A stretch of 64,000 nt of DNA from a virus, in the IMG/VR virus record IMGVR_UViG_3300017528_000567, positions 1-64,000 of that record. One strand, 5' to 3'. The notes under the pieces were generated by a model. The model searched no databases and was not told the origin of the DNA. It was given only the letters and a program-made list of their open reading frames with translations. The first letter of the stretch is position 1. Each line of letters begins with the position of its first letter. The translations under genes and the position numbers were made by a program. Below, piece after piece: positions 50,711 through 59,500 of this stretch.

Positions 50711-53332
50711 CTAGTTGGCTCGCTTGTTCAAAAGAAGTCCCTTGACCCTAAACACACTCGCAGTCGTGCTACTCGTAGTGGCGCTCTCACTGTCGAAAAA
50801 GACACCGTTTGTTTCGTCAAACAGGGCGTATCGAATGAGTAGGATGATCACTAGCTGTCCGCGACGTCCCAAGGGCTCAGTGTCACTCGTCAGCTCCGCC
50901 AAAATGGCGAGCACATTCTTGTGCCGATCCGAGTTGCTCAAGTCTTGAGCATAGGCGTTGGGCACATACGCCCCCAATGGCACTGAGGTGAAGTAGCTTC
51001 GGCCCTCGACGTCGATATCCCCAAGGCCTCGTTGGAACGTCAACGATTCTGGACTAGCGACCATTGAAATATACGTGGGCAGGCAGAGCATGCCCGTAGA
51101 GGCATCGAAATTGGCGACGCTGATCTCAGGGCTCGCGGCGAGCTCTGCCTCACCGTCAAAGTCACCGACCACGGGCGGAAAGATGCCGCCGGTCTGCAGG
51201 TACGCAGTTGGGAAAGGATATGCCTCACCCTGCGAGCCGGAACCAGCTGTTAGGCTTATCAGTTTGCCGGAGACCAGCTTCGGAACAACAGTCAGGCTGA
51301 TGCCAGCGATAGCGCCCCGGGCCATCTGAGGCGCGGCGGCACGGAAGTAAATTGACAGCTGCGGGGTGACCGCAGGGGTGGTCAGCCGCGGTATCGGCCG
51401 CCTCGCCTTATACTTCACAGTGATCTGGACGGGAGTGGCTGGAGTGTTGACGTTGAACGTAACGATTCGCCCGCTGGGGTCCAAGGCTCCGGCTGTTGCC
51501 GACGCGACCGGAGCTGTCGAGACCGAGATGAGCTCGATCGCTCGCTCAGGCAGTGTCATTTTGTTAGTGACTATCGCGTTCCCCTGCGTATAGGTCAGTT
51601 CAAGCGTCTGATACTCGACCTGCACTTCACGGTGGGGCTCATCGAAGCTTTTGAGCCCAGGATTATCGAAGACAGCGTTATCGCAGAAGATCGGTGTTGT
51701 AGAAGGCAGCGGCGCGGTAGTGAGCTCGAAGCTGTCTACCCCATAGGTCTCAACAGGGGTATGGGTCAACCCCACTCCACGCGGGTACGCTACCAGCAGC
51801 GTCACGTACAAACTCTCGTCGGTAAGACCAAGAGGGGCAACGGTGCCGGCGATTGTGATGACCACAGGAGCAACAGGCGCCGACCCAAGCCCCGTAATAG
51901 AGATATGCGGCTCTGCATTCGCTGCCTTGTGTGACTCCGAAGGACCCGCCCAGTGAGCCTCGACCACATCCAAGAACAAAGAACCGTCTGGCGCTAAGCT
52001 GCTCCAGTCGAATGCCGCGTACGGATACACAAGCAGAGACGTTGGACCAATCGTCACCACGCTACCAGCGACCCAACCTCCACCGGGAGCCGGGTATCTT
52101 AGCGTGACCGTCTCATAGATAGAGCGATCGGAGAATCGGCGCCTCACCGCATCGAATTGCTGAATCTCAGCAGCGGGAACCGCCGGTGTCTGAGTGCCCC
52201 CTATCTCATTCGCAACGAATACCGTTGTGCCGTGAGATCCGCCCCCTGCCAAATTGTCAGTGATCTCGGTGCGCAACGAATTGTCGAGGATCGCGTTCGT
52301 GTTCTTCTCAAGAACCTCTTCCAATGACCAACCAGTCGGCGACACACCGTGTCTCAGATCTAGTAGGTCTGCGGCTGCAATGATGTTGTTGAACAGACCA
52401 TCGGGGCGATCAGATGTGCCTGGACTTGCCGCGCCGCCGTTCTGATTGGTTGCACGGTTGAAGGGCGCGGTATTACGGCGGAAGACCGCCAATAGCGGGA
52501 TCGCGTACATGTAGCCATCAACGGTCCCCAGACCGTTGGTCGGGACGCCATCTCCAGCTCTCCAGAGTCCGGTATCACCGTTTGCCCATTGATTCGTGTA
52601 GTTGGGTTCGAGCCCAGGATAGGCGCTGCCATCCGGGGTCGTCGGGTTAGGAGGCACCGTGCGGGCCACCACGTTGAAGTCGTCGATACCGGATGGGTAA
52701 GTGAACACGTCCACATCGGCAATCGCTCGCAACCGATATTGGATCTGCACCCGTTTCGTGGTTTCAACTCCGACGTTGACGTTCAGAATATCGTCATCGA
52801 AGTTGTAGGTTGCGTCGTCAGCTCCAGGAGCGATCTTGACGTTACCATTGAACCAAATCCTGCCTGTTGGGCTCTTGCCAGTCATGTTGGCAGGAGCTGG
52901 CGACGCCGGTGACGCCGGGATCAGTCTCCGCCACACCTCAAGAATCACTAGGTTAGTTTGCTGTCCTCCCCCGGGGCCAGCGCTGAGATTGACACGGTTG
53001 GCAGTAGTCGCGCTATTGGTGCGTTGGATGGGGATAAACCAGCCGTTCACGTGCGCCAACAACGGCGGGATCTCGATCGTGTTGGCCACATTGATCGGAG
53101 CAAAGATGGCGCCGGTCGAGCTCGACGTGGTCAGGAAGTCATCAGATAACCAACCGGACGGCATCAAGCGCCGCACAGCGGCTTGTGCCGCCCCGCCGTC
53201 AATGTCCTGACTGAGGTTTAGCTCGATGTCCAGGAGGGGCTTGCCAGCCTGAGTGACAACAGTTTCCCATGCGTGCTGATCCGGAACCAGATACCCAGAG
53301 ACGGCAGGCCCGTAGTTCTTATCCGCGGTCAT
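50711..53332 (-). CDS. Tail/fibre protein, 873 aa, paralogue of 1463-aa protein
   Basis: Virion protein, 873 aa. The first 380 residues align with the 1463-aa protein (GKPLLDIELNLSQDIDGGAA, HVNGWFIPI, LVILEVWRRLI, GLWRAGDG, RPDGLFNNIIAAADLLDLRH). Unlike that protein it has no inserted beta domain before RPDGLF. The C-terminal 490 residues are beta-rich and different. Both likely share an attachment domain and carry different receptor- or substrate-facing parts. AAAGGATATC precedes the ATG. Confidence 0.8.
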   Translation of the reverse strand: MTADKNYGPAVSGYLVPDQHAWETVVTQAGKPLLDIELNLSQDIDGGAAQAAVRRLMPSGWLSDDFLTTSSSTGAIFAPINVANTIEIPPLLAHVNGWFIPIQRTNSATTANRVNLSAGPGGGQQTNLVILEVWRRLIPASPASPAPANMTGKSPTGRIWFNGNVKIAPGADDATYNFDDDILNVNVGVETTKRVQIQYRLRAIADVDVFTYPSGIDDFNVVARTVPPNPTTPDGSAYPGLEPNYTNQWANGDTGLWRAGDGVPTNGLGTVDGYMYAIPLLAVFRRNTAPFNRATNQNGGAASPGTSDRPDGLFNNIIAAADLLDLRHGVSPTGWSLEEVLEKNTNAILDNSLRTEITDNLAGGGSHGTTVFVANEIGGTQTPAVPAAEIQQFDAVRRRFSDRSIYETVTLRYPAPGGGWVAGSVVTIGPTSLLVYPYAAFDWSSLAPDGSLFLDVVEAHWAGPSESHKAANAEPHISITGLGSAPVAPVVITIAGTVAPLGLTDESLYVTLLVAYPRGVGLTHTPVETYGVDSFELTTAPLPSTTPIFCDNAVFDNPGLKSFDEPHREVQVEYQTLELTYTQGNAIVTNKMTLPERAIELISVSTAPVASATAGALDPSGRIVTFNVNTPATPVQITVKYKARRPIPRLTTPAVTPQLSIYFRAAAPQMARGAIAGISLTVVPKLVSGKLISLTAGSGSQGEAYPFPTAYLQTGGIFPPVVGDFDGEAELAASPEISVANFDASTGMLCLPTYISMVASPESLTFQRGLGDIDVEGRSYFTSVPLGAYVPNAYAQDLSNSDRHKNVLAILAELTSDTEPLGRRGQLVIILLIRYALFDETNGVFFDSESATTSSTTASVFRVKGLLLNKRAN

Positions 53333-53368
53333 GATATCCTTTGATGTAAGTCTTCATCATCCCATCCA

Positions 53369-54016
53369 TCAGAAGGTCAACCGCCACACGATACTAAGGG
53401 TGCTTGTAGCCGGCTTGTTGATGACTGCGAACGTCAAATAGTTTATCAGCGTGTCATGCAGGGTCAGATCAACGGTGGGGTCGTACTGCCCATTGGAGGG
53501 ACTGACTGGCTTACGAACGGCTAGGTTTGTGTCGATGTTGCCGCCCAAGAGCCCCATCTCAACCAGAGGGCCGACCGCCTCGGACTCTGCAAAAGTCGTC
53601 GTGAAATCGACCACGTTTGTTGGGATGGCACTCGGGACACCGTCGCCATCGATGAACTTGGTATCCGCAAAAGTCTTGCGAGCGATCTCCGAGTACAGCG
53701 AGCGCTGTGTATTGGTCGCCGCTGGAGGGCTCTGAAGGGACCAGCCAGTGTCGCCTGTGCCAACGGCAAGAGCATAAATCCCATGCGGCGGCTCAAGACT
53801 GTCCTTCATGAGCCGAGCGATGAGAATCGATGCGTCCAAGACAACCAGGTTCCGCAGCTCGCGCTCCAGCTGGATCACCCCGGTCTCGCCATCTCTCATC
53901 GTGAAGAAGACATCACCGCGGATATAGTTTTTGCCAAAGGTCTCTTGGCAGGCAGCTCTTACGGCAAAGCCCGGAGCTCGCTCTTGGGCTCTGGGTAAGG
54001 TCTCGACACTTCGCAT
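53369..54016 (-). CDS. Probable virion protein, 215 aa
   Basis: Not recognised. Contains VFFTMRDGETGVIQLERELR, LVVLDASILIARLMKD, and a beta C-terminus (DVTLHDTLINYLTFAVINKP, TLSIVWRLTF). Probably a small tail or adaptor protein given both neighbours. GAGGGAGATCAG ribosome site; GGTGTAG is about 25 nt upstream of the ATG (54039-54045), which is outside the usual 8-9 nt spacing. Confidence 0.65.
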   Translation of the reverse strand: MRSVETLPRAQERAPGFAVRAACQETFGKNYIRGDVFFTMRDGETGVIQLERELRNLVVLDASILIARLMKDSLEPPHGIYALAVGTGDTGWSLQSPPAATNTQRSLYSEIARKTFADTKFIDGDGVPSAIPTNVVDFTTTFAESEAVGPLVEMGLLGGNIDTNLAVRKPVSPSNGQYDPTVDLTLHDTLINYLTFAVINKPATSTLSIVWRLTF

Positions 54017-54068
54017 CTGATCTCCCTCTTGTGCAGACAGCTACACCAGCAGCCATCGCATAAGAGGG

Positions 54069-56567
54069 TTAGATGACTAGAGCGTCTGCCTCCACAGTGG
54101 CTTCACCCGCTAGCTCGAAGTCCGGGGTATGGAGCTCAGCTTCACCTGCTAGCAAGAGGCCCACAACTGTAGTGTTCGAAGGCCCTGGGGGTGGGAATGG
54201 AGTCAGGTTGTCCGCGACAATAAAAGCCCCGGGCTTCGTCCAGACTAGGTTCCCGTTGTTCGCATCGGAGCCCACAGCGGTAGCACTCTCTACTTGGACG
54301 CTGCTCGATGAAGGGACCGTCACAATCAAGAAGTTTCCGTTGTTCGCAGGATTGGCGGCTTTCGTGATGGTCAAGATCTGACCCCTGTCAAGATTGCTCA
54401 TCCCCGAAAGCCCTGTGACCGTCATCAACCCACCCGCGACAGCGCCGAGACTGGCGGATGTCCCATCCACCTCGAAGAGTTTCCAGGGCATGCCGTTCAA
54501 CAGAGACACTCGGCCAGGGGGCCATATTCGTGTAACCGTGAGCGATGCCCAATCGTCTGTCGGCCGGGGCACGGTGTCTTCGAGCGGGAACTCGCTCGAG
54601 CCCATGCCAAGATCAAACCGGGCCTCCACAAGACGAGGGAAGGCCGCCCATAGGACCCAGTCAGCCGAGTTGATAACGCTGACTATGGGCGTCGGAACCA
54701 GGTTGAGCCCATGGGTAAGCAATGCACGCGGATCGAGCGGCTGCGGCGGGTGATATTCATCATAGGCCCGCGTACAGACGTCGACTTGGTCAACTTCAAT
54801 GATCGAATTCGCCGCGGAGTTTTCCAGAGCGGGTGAGAAAAAGACGAGCCCGTTATGGATGCCGTACAGACCATACAAAACCTCACCGGAGAATTCCGGC
54901 ACTGGGATCTGAGTCTGTAGAAGGTTCCCCACATACTGAAAGCTATCGGTGTTCGGGACCACGGGGGCATGGGTCAGAGAGACGACCCCGCTAAGGACGG
55001 TGAGCCGATAGTGGCGCGCATGTACCAGTTCTTCGCCCAAGACAAGGGCAATGGACCTAGCCGGATCGGGGTCGGACTGCTCAATAGTGATGGACGTGAT
55101 CGCAACCGGGGTCCCGTTGGAGTCCGTTAAGATGTACTCCGCGAGGTCAGCGAACGAATCAGGGAGCATTGGCTCGGAGAAGACCGCTCGAACACGAGTC
55201 GGCCCAGTGGCCACGGCGTAGAAAGAGGGCTCCACCAAGACGCCGGTGAACTGCGCACTGTTGAGCGCCGGGTCGAGTGGCTGACCAAGAAACCCGCGAG
55301 CCGCAGAAATCGTAACCGTGTAAAGAATGGCCGCCAGAGGCTCGGTGTGGAGGACGACCGACTGCGCAGTCTCCAGCACTATGAAGTCAACGACCAGGGG
55401 CGGCGTAATCGAGTAATTCGCTATCGACAGCAGCAGCGGAAACCCAGGATCGAACATCGCTGTGTAGCGGATGCGAACCTGAGTGGAAGACAAAACCGTA
55501 GCCGATTCGATACCGTAGCTCTGAAGAGAGCTGCCGTATGGGCTTCCCCCGTAGCTATCGACACCGTACGCGCCAACAAATGTTCCGTCTGCGGCGAGCT
55601 CAGAGCTACCAACGATGTCAACCGAGGCTTGTACTCTTGCGTAGTTCGAGACTGCCCCGAGGGTCGAGTCGCCGTGGATCGCAGCAGCCGAACTCGCAGC
55701 GACGGTAGCGGTCGCTCCCATCGTGGCCAGACCGTCGGCCAATACAATGTTGCCTAGCCCCGCGGCAGCCGTCGCAGTTAGCGCAGATGAACCAGCAAGG
55801 CTCGCTACTGCATTGACCCTTGGAGTCGCCGTCAAAGTAGACGAGCCCGCGAGCCCCGCGGTGTTCACCTGACGCAGGCCCGCCACAGCGGTCAGTGACG
55901 ACGCGCCCGCCAGATCTGCATCGATGGCCCCATTGAGGGCGGTCATTGACGACTCGCCAGCCAAGTCTGCTTCTGCCGTAAGCGCACCGGTAACGGTGAC
56001 CGTCAACGTGGAGTCGCCGGGTAGCTCAAGGCCGGCGCTGCCCTGCTGGTTACCTAAAGCCGTCATCGAGGACTGGCCAGCTAAGTCCGCAGTAACGGCC
56101 AAATTGAGGGCGGTCATTGATGACTCGCCCGCCAGGTTCGCTACTCCCTGGACATCAACAATAACCGTCAAACTAGCTTCGCCTGTCAGCTCCGCAGTGG
56201 CATCACGCTGCCTGACAGGCGGCAAGACGACCGACACCATCGAAGACGCAGTGAGGGCCGACTGACGTGGGTATGTGGCGGTTGCATCGGCGGTCTGAAC
56301 CGCCGCCCCAGCAACAGTCACAGTCGTTGTGAAAGAGACGCCGGGCTCACCGGTCAGCGTCGAAGCGCCATCAAGATACGCCTCGGGGAGGCTTCCTGTG
56401 GCATCCAGGGTCGACTCTCCAGCGAGAGTCGCTATGGGACCAATAATGGCCTCAGCGGCTAGAATCGCTGCGCCGGCTTGAGTCGAGCTCACAGCGTAGG
56501 TCGCGCTCGCATCTGCGCCTAATGTCGCCTCTCCATCCAGATTTGCTGAAATGTCTACGATCGCCAT
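54069..56567 (-). CDS. Repeat-rich virion protein, 832 aa
   Basis: Virion protein with two parts. The first 320 residues consist of at least fourteen short repeats around L.G.S.L.A (for example LAGESTLDATG, LAGESSMTALN, LAGASSLTAVA, LAGSSALTATA), spaced about 20-25 residues, probably a beta-solenoid. The middle (about 330-800) has two Ig-like domains of the SbsA/big kind (RIRYTAMFDPGF..., RVRAVFSEPMLPDSF...). The last 40 residues return to the repeat (LAGEAELHTPD, LAGEATVEADA), so the Ig part looks inserted into the array. DNA repeats near 55938 and 56111 are almost identical. Confidence 0.75.
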   Translation of the reverse strand: MAIVDISANLDGEATLGADASATYAVSSTQAGAAILAAEAIIGPIATLAGESTLDATGSLPEAYLDGASTLTGEPGVSFTTTVTVAGAAVQTADATATYPRQSALTASSMVSVVLPPVRQRDATAELTGEASLTVIVDVQGVANLAGESSMTALNLAVTADLAGQSSMTALGNQQGSAGLELPGDSTLTVTVTGALTAEADLAGESSMTALNGAIDADLAGASSLTAVAGLRQVNTAGLAGSSTLTATPRVNAVASLAGSSALTATAAAGLGNIVLADGLATMGATATVAASSAAAIHGDSTLGAVSNYARVQASVDIVGSSELAADGTFVGAYGVDSYGGSPYGSSLQSYGIESATVLSSTQVRIRYTAMFDPGFPLLLSIANYSITPPLVVDFIVLETAQSVVLHTEPLAAILYTVTISAARGFLGQPLDPALNSAQFTGVLVEPSFYAVATGPTRVRAVFSEPMLPDSFADLAEYILTDSNGTPVAITSITIEQSDPDPARSIALVLGEELVHARHYRLTVLSGVVSLTHAPVVPNTDSFQYVGNLLQTQIPVPEFSGEVLYGLYGIHNGLVFFSPALENSAANSIIEVDQVDVCTRAYDEYHPPQPLDPRALLTHGLNLVPTPIVSVINSADWVLWAAFPRLVEARFDLGMGSSEFPLEDTVPRPTDDWASLTVTRIWPPGRVSLLNGMPWKLFEVDGTSASLGAVAGGLMTVTGLSGMSNLDRGQILTITKAANPANNGNFLIVTVPSSSSVQVESATAVGSDANNGNLVWTKPGAFIVADNLTPFPPPGPSNTTVVGLLLAGEAELHTPDFELAGEATVEADALVI

Positions 56568-56580
56568 GGGCTCACTCTAG

Positions 56581-59500
56581 CTAAACATCGATGAAGATTT
56601 GAATCGAGTTAGTCCCTGGGTCTCGCACAAGTATGTAGTCGTGATAGGCGCCGTCGTAGAAATCGAACCGGATGCCCCCGACGGTTTGCCCATTGTTGAG
56701 ATCTACGGCGAGCACATACCGCTCGCCTATAGGCGTGGTCACGAAGGCCAGGCCGACCGTCACACCCGGCGATGAGAAGCCCACCCTCACCTGGCTGTCT
56801 CCCAGGCCAAGACTTGAGTCCTGCACCAAACGTAAGCGAAACTTTACTTCTGTGCGTAGTGAGATCGCGTCTGGAAGCGGGGTGTTGTTGCGGAAGAGAG
56901 TACGTGTGCCAACAGCGTCGGTGCCGTAGGTAAGGATGCCACCAGAGGTTGTGGCAAATTGGTGCGGCGCTGTGCTCTGCTTGGTAGTAACGGAATAGAC
57001 CGCTGCCAAAGTGGTCGGCGGGGCGGGCGTTAGAATCAGTTGCGTTGCCGCCACGGAAACCACGCGGTAGTTCCCCTTCGCCGCGGTGTTCTCGATCTCG
57101 ACTAGGTCTCCAGCTTGCACCCCGTCCGATATAAAGCTGGCGCTGAGATCAATCAGCGACGCCGCGCTACTAGAGAGGGCCGCTATGCCTGTTGCGATCT
57201 CCGTGGAGCGCGACCATGGAGTAGACGCTGTTGCGTCGTTCTCAGGAATGACCGAGCCGTCGTACGAAAGGCAAATCTCCTTCTGAAAGGTTATGTCGCC
57301 AAAAGTGGGCTGGGACTCATCGTCAAACGGGGCGATGAGATCTGGTGCCCCCGTCGAGGTCTCAATGACCTGCAGGCTGTTGTACAGCACATCATCCGGC
57401 ACGAGGATCTCGACCCGCTGCGCCGCCGAATTCAGCGCGAAGTTATGAGCATTGAGAACCATGGCTGGGCTACCAATCCCTGCCAGCGGGACCAAAACCG
57501 GCATGGGGGAACGGACCTCGTACGTCTGCGTCGACGGCACCAACGGAGTGCGATCGTTCAGCAGGGTAAACGCGATGAGGTTCGGGTCCCGCAGAAGGTC
57601 GGGCTCCGTCTGTGGAGGGATACCCTCTGACTCCGACCAAAAATTCGTGTGGTGATGGGGGATGTTCGTTCGATGGTGCTCGAACGAGGCCATGATGTTC
57701 CGCTGATTCAGGACTTGGTGATGCGGAACAATGCCGAGCTCGGAGATCGAGCGCACGGCGCCCAATTTCACGAAGTTCCAAGACGTCTGCGACAGGTTTG
57801 TCGGGTCAAATGCTCCCCAAGTCACCGATGGCAAGCCACTCGAGATAGCGCGTGGGATCCCCGCCGAGCTCGGGGGCAAAGCCGTATTGCTGTAGTCCGC
57901 ATGGATCAGGACCTCGGGAGTGTCGTCGAGAAGAACCGAGACACCGCCGCTCGGGTCCTTAACGATCCTATAGCGGTGAGGTAGCGACCAATTGGTCTCC
58001 GTCACCGTTCGATAGGTCACCTCTGCCGGCTGCTCCGGAAAGATGCCCGTGACCGTTAGTTTCGTATTATCAAACCCGGGGGCCACACTTTGAACCGTGT
58101 AGACTCCCTTGTTAGCCCCATCGTCGATAATCAGCTGGTCGCCGATCACGACACCGCTCGCCACAAAGTTGGCAGTCATGTCCGTGAGCACGTTGCCGTT
58201 TACCGCCGCATCACGGCCAGCTGCAGACACAGGAAGGTGATAGCCAGTGAGCGAGCTCGGATCGTAGCCCTTCCAAATCCCACAGTACTTGCGAGCTGGG
58301 TCACCCGTCCGCCAGTAATTCGAGTACGCCCACACCGCCACGGACCTCGCCTGCATGCTCAGGGGCGTGGATGAGCCAAACGAAGCCATGCCTGTCAACG
58401 ATGAAGGCGCGACCGTGTGAAAAGCACTGTATGGAATCGAGCCTACGAAGGCCCCATCAACGAACAACGACACAAGATTACCGCTCGTAGACTTCGCGAG
58501 TCGATACGTGTGAAAGTCGCCAAACCAATTGAACGCAAACCGTCCGCCGACAACCGGCGCACCATCAGAGTGGAGCTCCACATACCGCAGGCTCGAAACC
58601 TCGATGAGCTGGACACCGACGGCCTTGAGGCTATCGTACACAGAAGACATCACGCCAACGAACCCGACCACATCCGGCGTATAGCTCAGGACATTGACCC
58701 GGAACTCCAGCATGTAGTCGTTCAGGTTGCCGATGACGCGACCCGGATTCGAGACCAGCAGGTTGTCGGGAAGTGAATAGACCAGGCCATCCGTGGTGCT
58801 GGCGTCAGAGATTTGGAGGTGCTGCCCAACCATCACCGCGCTCTGCGTCCCCGTGGCAGCCCACGCATACGGAGCGAAGGCTGGAGGCAGCGAGCGTCCA
58901 CCGTAACTGAACTTCGGGTAGGCCGTGTCGGAGAGGAAACTGAGCTGAATTAGGCGGTCGCCGTCGTCAATCGCCGCCATCACGGCATTTGGCGTGATCC
59001 CGTGCGTGTGGGTACGGATCGCAACGTCGATATCTAGAATGGTATCGTACGACTCCGACAGAAGCGGTTCGATGCGCGCGAAGCCTCGGAAGTCTCCGCT
59101 GACTAACCCCGCAGCACTCGCGGAAGGGAGGTCTGTGGCACTTGTGGAGTCGAGCAGCAGGTGCGTCCCGCCGATGATCGTCTCAGTCCCGTGGAACCCG
59201 ACGGGGGTCCAGGGCTGGGGGTCTGATTCTGGCGGGGTGCTGCCCTCATACGTCACATAGACAGACGGCGCGGCTTGCAGCGGATTCGTCGGGATCGCCG
59301 TATACCGCACGAAGCTCCACACGGAGGAGTTCTCTGCCTCGCGCGACAGGGAACCCCAAAACGGCCCTTGCAACCCGGTAAAGGGTGCGTTCAGTTCCGA
59401 CAGATACGGCAACTGATCCGATGGAACGCGCAGAGTCGCCACGATCGATCCATCCACATAGACGCTGACTATGCCGGCGCGGTCTCTGAAAATCCGATAG

